Of a DNA stretch of 33,986 bases, positions 18,997 through 27,436 are shown piece after piece; the first letter of the stretch is position 1; each line of letters begins with the position of its first letter. The stretch covers positions 1-33,986 of the forward strand of contig JAAMXY010002012.1 in the NCBI GenBank assembly GCA_019677205.1, read 5' to 3'. The notes below the pieces were generated by a model. The model had not been told where the DNA came from, did no database searches, and was given only the letters and a program-made list of their open reading frames with translations. Made by a program: the position numbers and the translations under genes. The stretch is from Pinguiococcus pyrenoidosus. Its lineage: Eukaryota > Sar > Pinguiophyceae > Pinguiochrysidales > Pinguiochrysidaceae.

Positions 18997-19753
18997 CCAG
19001 CCTCCAGCGCCACCTCCAGGCCGCAAGCCCGGAACTGGCAATCGCCAGCCAGCGCCTCCTCCTGCCCGGAGGCCCGAGGCCACGATTCGCCAGCCAGCAA
19101 CGCCTCCGGCGAGACCCCATTCTCCGCCGCCCAGGAACCTCGGGCGCGTCCAGCAAGGCTCCACGCCGCCTCGGAGTCCCCGGCCTCAGCCATCGAGTGC
19201 CCAGGCTCACCACCTGAGTCCCAGACAAGCGGCCTCTGCTCAGAGTCCACAAAGCTTTGCTACGTCACCGTCGCAAGGATTCTCTGGAACACCCAGGGCG
19301 GCACCTCGGCGCGCCGCGCCTACACTGGCTTCAAGAAGCCCCCGTCGCGCGGCGCCGATCTTTGCGGGTGGTGGACAGACTCAGGAGAATCGCCTGTCGG
19401 CCATCGCGGCAAAGCTGCAACAGGCCCAGAGCATCCACATGAAGCTTCCCAATGCCATTCCAGCCTATCGAGCCAGCGGCGGCGCCGCCATGCGCAACGC
19501 CTACTTGGCTGCTGCGTCTGCGGAGACGGCGGCGAGGATGGAGGCAGAGGCCAGCGCTGCGAGGGCGCCGCCGCCACCACCACGAGTGCTGGTGAGAGCC
19601 CTGTACGACAACATGCCTGACGAGCCGGACGAGCTGGCCTTCAAGGAGGGCGACGAGATCCTGGTGCTGAAGAAGGACGACAGCGGCTGGTGGACCGGCA
19701 AGTGCAACGGCAAGCTGGGCCAGTTCCCCGCCAATTACGTGCAGTCCACGTAG
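17801..19753 (+). CDS. BAR-SH3 membrane-remodelling protein with polyglutamine linker
   Basis: Single exon, 650 residues. Residues about 15-290 look like an amphiphysin/Rvs-type BAR domain: long charged helices, an early aromatic segment (VEMEKYWNGEL, FRAEWVDLNEI) and later helices (LLEMTMVTLYTLQMCLFREAAQRL). A linker follows: Ala/Lys-rich, then Gln-rich with 16 consecutive glutamines (383-398), then Pro/Arg/Ser-rich with many PPPAR and PPR motifs. The C-terminus, from about 593, is a complete SH3 domain (ALYDN, DELAFKEGDEI, GWWTGK, FPANYV). BAR domains bend membranes and SH3 domains bind proline-rich endocytic partners, so a role in endocytosis or vesicle budding with actin is likely. The internal PxxP motifs could bind its own SH3 domain. 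The BAR call rests on length, helices and context rather than a strict motif. Confidence 0.82.
18947..18994. repeat. CAG/CAA repeat encoding 16 glutamines
   Basis: Sixteen in-frame glutamine codons, almost all CAG with one CAA, in the linker of the BAR-SH3 protein. It is a likely length-variable site. Confidence 0.95.
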
Positions 19754-20001
19754 GAAGCGACAAGCGAGGCGGTGGAAGGGGAGGAGAGACAAGGAAAGGC
19801 GGAGGTATTGAAGGAGGGAGAGATGGAAAAGGGAAGAGAGAGAGAGAGAGAGTGGGAAGAGAGAGAGAGAGAAAACAGAAAAAAAAACCGCGACGACACG
19901 GAGAAGGAGACGGGAGAAAGAGGCGTTGCTGATGAGAGCATCGCCTTCTTTTCGTAGAAGAGATGGAGGAATGGATAGCACGGCATCAAACATCCCAAGG
20001 C
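19754..20001. other. Convergent 3' space with purine-rich GA tract
   Basis: 248 bp beyond the BAR-SH3 stop. From about 19775 to 19925 the plus strand is nearly all purine, with GAGAGAGAGAGAG runs at about 19836-19875 and an A8 run near 19879. It is probably 3' untranslated sequence of both converging genes. Confidence 0.65.
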
Positions 20002-23000
20002 TCAAACGAGACTGGGCCTCTGTTGCCGGATTGAAAACGAAGAGAGAGGCTGCGGTAGACATGCTGCTGCATTCCCTTGAGACTTGAAAAGACAGGAACA
20101 GGAAACTGATTTGGCTTTTTCGGCATTCAACGACTGCGGCTTCCTGACGTTTGCTACATCTCGACTTGGACCTTCGACACCAAGTTTGTGTGGGGACGAT
20201 AAAAGGAGCTTCAGACAAGATGTTCATGCTTCACAAGCGCTCTGCGTGCCCACCTGATAAGACTCCGACACGCTTGCCCAAGGCTTCTGAAGGGGGCCCC
20301 CGATGGCGTAACTCACCCGCGACGGCCGGACGTTCATGGCCTTGAGTCGCATGTGCGGCGCCGTGCTGTGAAAGCGAATATCCAGCAACTCCACCTCTTC
20401 CACGGTTTCGGTGCTTTCCGACGCGTTGTCCGACGCTTCCGCCATCCTCTGCAGCGCCCGATCTCGACGACGCCACTTGCTACGCAGCTATTCGAGTTCG
20501 GGTGAAAAGGAAGATATGGTTGGGGCGGGGAGGGGTGTTATTGGAGGCGGAAAACAAAAGGAAGCCCGTTGGGAGAGTCTGGTGGCAGTACCTTATGCTT
20601 GCTCAACTGTTTCTGCCTGATCTCCTCCAAGGTCTGAGCCATGCTTTCCGCGTTGCGATCCACGGCGCGCTCGGGCGGCAGATCGCTGTTGGCATTGTAT
20701 AACGATCGTCTCGGCGATTCTTCGACTTCGCTCTCCTCTTCGTCTTCATTTGATTCGAATCCCTGCCGAAAAATGCACCACGACTTGCTGGTCAGAGGGA
20801 AGCAGCAATCGTCCTGTGCCCAGCAAAACCCCATGAGGGATGGGATAGGCCCGAAGAGGTGTGGAGAACGAGCGGAGGTCATGATATGACAGACTCGGCT
20901 TTAGAGTCTTACCAGCGTCGGCAAGCTGAAGGAGGCTGGCGCGAAGCCCCAATCCCTCGGAGATCCTCCCGTTCGGAAGGCCTTGTGCGATGATCCTGAT
21001 CGAAGCTTGTCTCGAGCGGTGATGGCAGCTGAACGGTAGAGACGTTTCTTGTACTCTGCCCCTTCCCGCGCTGCCGCCGTCGTGGCGCGGACTAGTGGGA
21101 AATCCATCCCGCGGTATTCACCTCCGCCATCTTTGCTGATAGCGCCTCCAGTGCGCCGCCGCACTTTTGCTCGGCGAGACGTTAACATGCTCGAGGACGT
21201 GGCCGCTCTCTTGACGTTCACGTCAATGGAGCCGTCTCTCGTGATCTCCGCCGCGCTCAAGAGCCTGCGGGCGTCGTTCTGTGTCATTGGGCGCTCTTGT
21301 AGAATAAGGTCCTGAGCCTTCAAGGGTCTCCGGTCTCCGATGGCGTGATGGGTCACTTTGTCGTCCCGTTGATCCTGCAGTGCTTGCTTCACTGCCCAAA
21401 GCGGCATTCACACGAGGAAGAGGCGACCCATTAGAACCGCACAGCCAGGCTGTTGATGCTGCTTGGCAACACCTAGGCAAGAATACCTTGGCGTCCGCCT
21501 TTGGTCTCGGCGAATGGGGCCGGTATGCGGCCTGACACATAGGCGTCGATGGGAACTTTCAGCTGCTGCTCCGCCGGCAGTCTCTTCGCTTTGATGACCG
21601 GCTGCAGGAGACGATCGACGCTCACCAGCGGCTTCGCCGTCTTCTTATTTTTGGGCAGAGTACCGGCTTGTTAGCTTGCCACATGGCGTAGAATTGTATT
21701 TGGCGACGGTGGCGGAGACTTGCCTTTGCGTAGTGCCTTCCCAACAGCCTTCGCATCATCTTGGGAGATATCAAGTTGGCGACGCTGCCGGTCGTCCTCC
21801 GCAAATGAGGCGCTGCAGTGTTCGGCTTGATGGGTGAGGAATCGCCAGTGACAAGCGTGTCGCTGACGTAGACCTCTGACTGCGTCGGAGTGGCGTTCCT
21901 GGACAGCTGCTCTTGAAAGCGCAGCTCGGCGACGACGGCCTGGGCCACCTTGGACACGACGAGGGTGGCGTCTTCGTCTCGACAGAAGGTCGCCCAGGCG
22001 TTGTGGAACTCCTCCAGGCGGAAGCACTTGCGGATGCTGTGCCAACTCTTCAGGAGCCTTCCGAGCTCCTCCTTTCCGGCTCTTCTGGCGACGTCGAAGG
22101 GCGTCAGCTTTGCCTTGTTGATCAGATTCTCCACAGCTTGGAACTCAAGGAGGACCTTCACTGCCGCCGCTGGTCCCAAGGCGGCGGCATGGTGAAGAGG
22201 AGTATTCCCCTGCGCGTCGTAGACATCAGGCTCCGCACCATGCTGCAGCAGCGCGCGCAAGAGACGACCAGTCCTTCTGGCCTGCGCGTCCTTTTCCGCA
22301 GGGGCGGCGTCCTTCGCCCACCAGTCCCAGCAGGCGTGCAACGGGTATTCTCCAAAGTAGCTCGGGATCTGCGGATCTGCCCCATGGCATAGAAGCACAA
22401 GCAAGGTATCCAAGAACCCCCTCCTCGCCGCGATCATTAGCGCAGTGTACCCATGGGTCTCGTCCTGCGTGTCGACGATTCCAGCGCCTCTCTTCAACAC
22501 GCGATCCACCATCTCCGCCCTGCCCTCCTCCACGAAGTGGAAGAACTCGCGTCGCATGACTTGGTGATAGAGCCGGTTTCCGTGCCTTGATGAGGGCGTC
22601 TGCCGCGCCGTCTTGGCCCTCAGCTGCTTCTCCTTAGCCCTGAGAAACTTGCCGACGCCGCGCGCCGCCGCGCCGATGCTGCCGTCAAGCCGTGCCTTGA
22701 CTTCAGCAGCCACTCTCCGATCTCGAGTCTTCGTTCGCTCAGCCAGGCGACCGTCAATGCCCGCCAAGTTGGCCGCCAGGGCCTTCTGTCTGGCAGTCGT
22801 GGCCCTCTCGAGCTCTCGGTCTCTGGAAATGGCGTATCCTGGGGCCCTTCTGAGTCAGCTCTGGGTGCTGAAACGGGAACTGCTACTGTACCAAATACAC
22901 CAAAAGGGTAAACGCAAGCACCTGGGACAGTCTCTTCATTCTGAATGCGAGCGCGGTGGTATTTCCCGTGGAAATCCGCCAAACTATAGGCGATGACGCC

Positions 23001-23063
23001 GGCCTCGGTGACCGTCGGAGTCGGGCTTGGCAGCTCATCCGGCGCCACAAGAACGCTCGCCAT
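20002..23063 (-). CDS. Ankyrin-repeat protein, large, with an apparent 1-base deletion
   Basis: Exons on the minus strand: 23063-22922, 22838-21487, 21391-20913, 20762-20592, 20487-20317 and a tentative 20208-20002. Introns are GT-AG. All phases match only if one base is missing in the T5 run at 21648-21652 (A5 in the gene); then the product is about 840 residues. Exon 2 starts with a charged helical region and has about four ankyrin repeats (HGYTALMIAARRGFLDTLLVLL, GADPQIPSYFGEYPLHAC, GAEPDVYDAQGNTPLHHAA, LTPFDVARRAGKEELGRLL). The rest is basic and Ser-rich with an acidic patch (SNEDEEESEVEESP). Ankyrin repeats bind proteins; no further domain is recognised. If the last donor is not used, the protein ends at 20224 instead. 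The start could lie further upstream. Confidence 0.7.
21648..21652 (-). other. Probable frameshift point in the ankyrin gene
   Basis: The minus-strand ankyrin frame runs to CCAAAAATAAG and then stops 30 bases later. Shifting by one base in the A5 run opens a frame with protein-like content (KTAKPLVSVDRLLQ, IDAYVSGRIPAPF) that ends at a GTATTC donor in exactly the phase needed by the next exon. No GT-AG intron of normal length and phase was found to explain the shift. Confidence 0.65.
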
Positions 23064-23684
23064 CTCTAAAGTAGGCCAGGAACGCAAGAGGAAGTGCAAG
23101 ATGCTGCAAACAAAGTACTGGGCGCCAGTTGGCGGCGGCGGCGCCAAAGAAACTGCGGATCGTAGAACATTCCTGAACGGGGGGTCCGGGAAGTCCGGGA
23201 AAGACTGTCTTTTGGTATTCGTACGAGTTCTGGTATTGAGTGATATGAGACTTTTGCTTTGGGTTTTGGGTTTTGGGTTTTGGGGACATCGGGCGGTTTC
23301 ACGATGATTCTAAAAATCATGGGAAGACTTTTGACAAGCAGAACGGTCAATATCGAGTTGCGTGTTTCCTCTGATCCAATGAAAGCGCTTCAAAAACACC
23401 GAAAAAATTGTTAGGCTCATACATCCATTCATCAAGATACCTGAAATCACAGTTTCAAATTCCCAGAGGACCGTTAGGATTGCCGCCTTCCGCGTTCTAA
23501 AGGCGAAGCGACGGAAGCTGCGCCACTTTCGGCGCGAAGTACCGCGTACACGCCGCGTCCGCGCGTCACAAGGCGGTACTCTCAGTGCGGCGTGTCTCCG
23601 TGGCACCTCAGTGACCCTCTCCTCACCGCCCGGAGCACAGAAGAGCTGTATCCGGCTGTTTCTCACGTCCCGGACCTCTTTGGA
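23064..23684. other. Divergent promoter region, ankyrin gene / Tudor-like gene
   Basis: 621 bp between two starts. It contains the GGGTTTT array at 23258-23285, a moderately AT-rich part from 23290 to 23470, and near 23515 a CGGCGCGAA word that only weakly recalls an E2F site. The in-frame codons before the chosen Tudor-like start may be leader. Confidence 0.55.
23258..23285. repeat. Telomere-like GGGTTTT array
   Basis: Four G-runs separated by TTTT: TTTGGG then TTTTGGG, TTTTGGG and TTTTGGGG. The G-rich strand can form a G-quadruplex. It resembles ciliate or plant-type telomere units but is too short to be a chromosome end and lies between two genes. Confidence 0.85.
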
Positions 23685-24416
23685 ATGGAGACACCTGCGA
23701 AGTCCTGGTGGAGCGTCGGCTCTGTGGTGGAGGTGGAGCGCCGCTGCTGGCCGGGCATCAATCGCCCCGGAGGCGTGGGCCGGATCACGGGCATCTCGGT
23801 GGATCCGGAGGAGGGCGAGGTGTGCAATGTAAAGTATGTGCTCGGTGGGTCGGACAAGGGCGTCCCCAAGCGCTTTGTATCTTCCACCGCATCTCCGGAG
23901 AAGCGCTCTCCGGTCGTTCGAGTGCGCTTCGGCAGCGAGCTGGACGGCAACGGCGCAGCAGCAGCGCAGGGTGGGCATCCGAAGCGCGCGAGACGAGGGG
24001 GAGTGTACGAGGGCCGAGCGCTGCAAGAGCTGGAGCCAAACCAGCAGCCGCGAGGGCCGCCAGCAGGATCGGCGGGGAAGAGTGGCGCCAAAGCTACGGC
24101 CACTCGACATCCGGGCAGCGCTGCTGTCCACAGGACTCCGCAGCCTTCGGCGGCCAAAGTGAAGAAGGGCCAAGGGAACGCCGAGGGCGGTGCTTCAGCG
24201 GCCGGTGGGAAAGAGCACGAGGAGACGCGTCGCCTTGGTGCCGCCATTTCCAATGCGCTTCGCGGCAGAGATTCCATGGCCTTGTCAGAGCTTGCTGAAG
24301 CCGTCGCTCTGGCCATTGGCGAGCAGAGCAATACGTCCGCTGTGAGAAAGCGACTTCGGCCCATGGAAGATGACAACAAAGTGATGGTGGACGGCGACAC
24401 GGTGTATTTGATCTGA
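23685..24416 (+). CDS. Chromatin-type protein with Tudor-like and winged-helix parts
   Basis: Single exon, 243 residues from the Met at 23685; the frame is open back to a Met at 23592. The first 60 residues carry a compact beta-rich module with VGSVVEVERRCWPGINRPGG, VGRITGI, VKYVLGG and VPKRFV, a pattern I associate with Tudor/SH3-like modules in nuclear proteins of algae and oomycetes. The middle is Gly/Ala/Lys-rich and disordered. The last 60 residues look like a winged-helix domain (LGAAISNALRGRDSM, LSELAEAV, KRLRPMEDDNKVMVDGDTVYLI), with an ending similar to the C-terminal winged helix of MCM proteins. This suggests a nuclear protein that reads chromatin and binds DNA. No orthologue can be named. 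Confidence 0.7.
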   Translation: METPAKSWWSVGSVVEVERRCWPGINRPGGVGRITGISVDPEEGEVCNVKYVLGGSDKGVPKRFVSSTASPEKRSPVVRVRFGSELDGNGAAAAQGGHPKRARRGGVYEGRALQELEPNQQPRGPPAGSAGKSGAKATATRHPGSAAVHRTPQPSAAKVKKGQGNAEGGASAAGGKEHEETRRLGAAISNALRGRDSMALSELAEAVALAIGEQSNTSAVRKRLRPMEDDNKVMVDGDTVYLI

Positions 24417-24666
24417 AGGCATCACAACCTACCTTTTCGTGCAGGCCGGAGAAGCAGACGGAAATTAACTTGGACATTCCTTTGAAGCAAGCATCGACCT
24501 GATCCGCAAACCTTGAACATCTCGAATGTACATGACGTTCTATATCTCTAGAGTTGCCAAAGCTGAAGATGTTGCAGGCGGTCTCTTTGGGCATTTCGTC
24601 TTTTCTTTTGTTCGGACGCGTCTCATCAGGTGTCGCCGGCACGAATGCCGCTACCTCCTCAACTGC
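24417..24666. other. Convergent 3' space, Tudor-like gene / glycosyltransferase
   Basis: 250 bp holding both 3' untranslated regions; no gene or repeat of note was seen here. Confidence 0.5.
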
Positions 24667-26623
24667 TCATCCCGCATCTGCCTGTTGCGCCTGATCTGCC
24701 TGTTGCGCTTGTGCTGCCTCTTGCGCTTGTGCTGCCTGTTGTGCTTGTGCTGCCTCTTGCGCTTGTGCTGCCTCTTGCGCGTGCGCTGCCTGTTGCTCCC
24801 TTTCTTCCTGCTTTCTCTTTTCTTCCAATTCCTGTCTGTCACACATTGCCTTATTGTGAGTCGTGCATTGGTACACGCCCAGCGCTTCCTGCTCGCCGAC
24901 GCAGATCACAACCACCTTCCCGGCGTTGGAGCACCTGACGAGGAGAGCAAGAGACACGCTCTGGTGAGGCCTCGTCCACGAGCGGCTGCGAGAGGTGGCA
25001 TTCGTACCCGGCTTGCGCAAATCGTTCTATTAGTCTGTGCCAATTGCTGTGGCACATCAGGACAAGATACCGCCCATGCAGCTGCAGGTACAGCGAACTC
25101 ATCATGGCTGACAGAATCTCCCCCTTTGAGATGTCCTTGTCAAACGTCTCCTTGAGCACGCCTCGTTCCTTGTTCGCTATGTTGCCGCCGGTCCCTTGGT
25201 GGACATCCCGCGGATTCAGAATGAATCGCCAGTCCCGCCCCTCTTCCCCCGTTGTCCACTCGGGCCACTCCCTATGCAAGCGACTGTTAGACGGCACCGC
25301 CTTCGCCCACGCTTCGATCGGGAGGACGAGACGGCGGCTTACTGCAAGTAGTGTGGATCCTCCGTGGTCAGCACGATGTTCTTGATCTTCGGGTACAGCT
25401 TCTTGAGCGAGTTGCAGACTGTCATGTAGCTGGAGAAGGGGGGGCACGTGGACTCGCGATGGCACTTGTCCGAGCCCCTGCGTCGTTCGCAGCCGAGCCA
25501 CGATGATGGTGAGTCGTCGTCCCCAAGGACGCGCTTCTGCAGGAACCGCTCTTGGGCTGCGCGGCGTCCACTCACCGGATGGGCAGGGAGATCGTCTCCG
25601 TGGGGTCCAGGTCGAGGACGCCGCTCTCGTAAATCACGGTACGAATGTGTTCCCGCAGGGCGGCGTTGGGTCGAAGCATGTACTGCTCGACCACGGCTTC
25701 GAAGTTCGGCATGTCGTGGATCTTAAGGGGCCCCGTGATGATCGACAGCGCCTGCTTGCCTTTCCTTTCGATGAGGCCCCTGGGCGGCGCCGTGGTCAGC
25801 TGGATGACCTGCTTGTCGTGGGCCTCCTTCGAGGCATAGGTGTGCTCGTCGACGTCCACAACCTCGCTCTGCGGGTAGCTCCGGAAGTGCCGGAGCACGT
25901 CCTCGGGCACAACGAGCGGGTCGCCCAGGGCTCCCTGGTGCCCAGGGAAGGGGCACTCGGACAGCGGCTCGAAGTGGCACTCCAGCATGTTGCGCTTCCC
26001 ACAGGGCTCCATGAAGAAGCTGTTGTACTTGGGCAAGTTGGCCGTCTGGACGAACACGCGGTCGTCGAGCAGAGCGGCCAAGAAGCTCCCCGCCGCGTAG
26101 AACAACGAGGCACCCAGTCCCAGGCCGCCAGCAAAGCCTGAGGGGGGCGGACAGTCAGCCACTCCAGCCGACGCTTCGGGGCCATTCCCCTCGTCGCCGC
26201 TTTCCACCCACCTTCCCACATGAGATACCGCGTGTCTTTGCCGGTCTCCAAGCAGCGATTCTGCAGCCTCCGCAGGACGTCCACGGTCCAGGGCATCGCC
26301 TCCGGATCCAGGCAGAGCATCTTGCCATCCGGAGGCGAGTACAGCCGCCTCCGGCCCGCGTGGCGCACGAGCTCCTCGTCGTCGAGGTCAGCTGCCCGCC
26401 CGTGCGTCTGCCGGACCACGGCGAGCAGCTCCTCGTGCGCGCCCACCGCCTCTTGCCCAGCGCGCCAGATGCGAAGCGCGACGAGGCCGGCCAGGACGGC
26501 CGCGGAAATCAGCAGAACACGGGCGAGTTGGCGAGCAGGTCGGCTAAGTCTTCTGCCGGCGGCAGAAGCCTGCGCCGCGGGCATCTCGGACCGCGCGGGG
26601 GCAGCGGAGCGCGCCAGCCGCAC
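24667..26623 (-). CDS. Fucosyltransferase-like type II membrane protein with Gln/Ala repeat tail
   Basis: Five exons on the minus strand, 26623-26212, 26137-25576, 25477-25343, 25271-25008 and 24934-24667, all GT-AG with matching phases, give 546 residues. A short basic tail is followed by a membrane helix at about 33-52. The lumenal part has a glycine-rich start (GFAGGLGLGASLFYAAG), a central ISLPIRGSDKCHR near 320-332 and IVLTTEDPHYL. These recall the HIRRTDK and ATDDP blocks of the alpha-1,6-/O-fucosyltransferase superfamily (GDP-fucose, GT-B fold). The last region, NIANKERGVLKETF, also fits. The C-terminus is unusual: a charged coil (LEEKRKQEERE) and then repeats of the type AQAQEA. The donor sugar and acceptor are unknown. 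A second fucosyltransferase-like gene diverges from it. Confidence 0.78.
24670..24800 (-). repeat. 18-bp tandem repeat encoding a Gln/Ala hexapeptide
   Basis: On the minus strand the end of the transferase gene is made of imperfect 18-bp units encoding AQAQEA or AQAQQA, about five to six copies, then shorter QAD variants. The repeat is in frame and runs almost to the stop codon. Confidence 0.85.
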
Positions 26624-26654
26624 GTCAGAAGGAGGTTCGAACGGAACCGGAAAG

Positions 26655-26669
26655 AAAAAGGCGGGAAAA
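26655..26669. promoter_or_regulatory. E2F/DP-type site upstream of the minus-strand transferase
   Basis: AAAAAGGCGGGAAAA carries GGCGGGAAA, the E2F core in reverse, 32 bp before the Met at 26623. It may lie in the 5' leader. Confidence 0.5.
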
Positions 26670-27190
26670 GTGGAGCGGTCTCGCGCGCTTTTGTGCGCTC
26701 CGGAGGCGCTGTTGATGCGATTAGGTGTACACTTTTATGGGGCCAAAGTGAACCCTTTCGGCGTCGACTCATGTAACCGTAGCGCGCCGGCGTCCATTGG
26801 GCCGAGTGATTGAGGAGCGACAGCACAATGGCGGCGCTTGGCCAATCGGGACTCGGGACGAAGCGACTTCGGACTTCCTAGCGGCCGTTGCCGGTCGATA
26901 TCGGGGACATCGTGGTCAGCCCGCGGCCGCGACTGGGCGATGAGATGCACCCGGTAGCGCGAGGATTGCGACTCTGCGCCCAATGGGTAGCAGCGACTGC
27001 CTTCGGAATTCCTTCCTGACAAATAACCGGTCGATCCCCAACTAACCAAAATCTGGACACCCAATGATCCATCAGCATTTCCCCGGATTCCACGCCGCGA
27101 ATCATCAAAACAACACGCGTCCGCGACAGCCGGACACTGCCCCACTGGTCCATCCGTCACAGCGTGGCGACTCGGAACGCAATCCGCTGC

Positions 27191-27214
27191 GTTTCCCGCG
27201 GTTTCCCGCCAAAA
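27191..27214. promoter_or_regulatory. Paired E2F/DP-type sites
   Basis: GTTTCCCGCG at 27191-27200 is followed directly by GTTTCCCGCCAAAA at 27201-27214, so two E2F-type cores stand head to tail with a 10-bp period. They lie about 220 bp before the plus-strand transferase start. Confidence 0.6.
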
Positions 27215-27436
27215 CTTCGCGCGGCGCTCATTTGAACCGCCAGCAGTGCTGCCGCACCGCTGGGTTTCTCCCCCGCGATGCTGCCCGTGGCCCTCCTACG
27301 GTAGCCCGCGCTTCGAGTTGGCCGTTGGGAGGCGCCACAACGGACGCTTTTCCGTTGCGCGCCGCATCACTAGGCTGCGTTGCGGCGCCAGATCGTCACA
27401 GGCCGAGGCTGTGCAGCGTTTCTTGTCCGAGGCCCC

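Larger units (their letters stand above)
26624..27436. other. Divergent promoter region between two glycosyltransferase genes
   Basis: 813 bp, the longest gene-free space. It holds E2F-type motifs at both ends (26655-26669 and 27191-27214) and is otherwise GC-rich. Small frames exist but are random in composition. I looked for tRNA A and B boxes and found no convincing pair. Confidence 0.55.

Noticed and set aside
17587-19620. Open frame of 677 codons overlapping the BAR-SH3 gene in another frame
   Set aside because: Low-complexity Gly/Ala/Arg sequence; the frame at 17801-19753 carries a full SH3 domain.
20745-20765. GATTCGAATCCC resembling a tRNA B box
   Set aside because: It lies at the splice acceptor of an ankyrin-gene exon, and no A box or cloverleaf could be placed around it.
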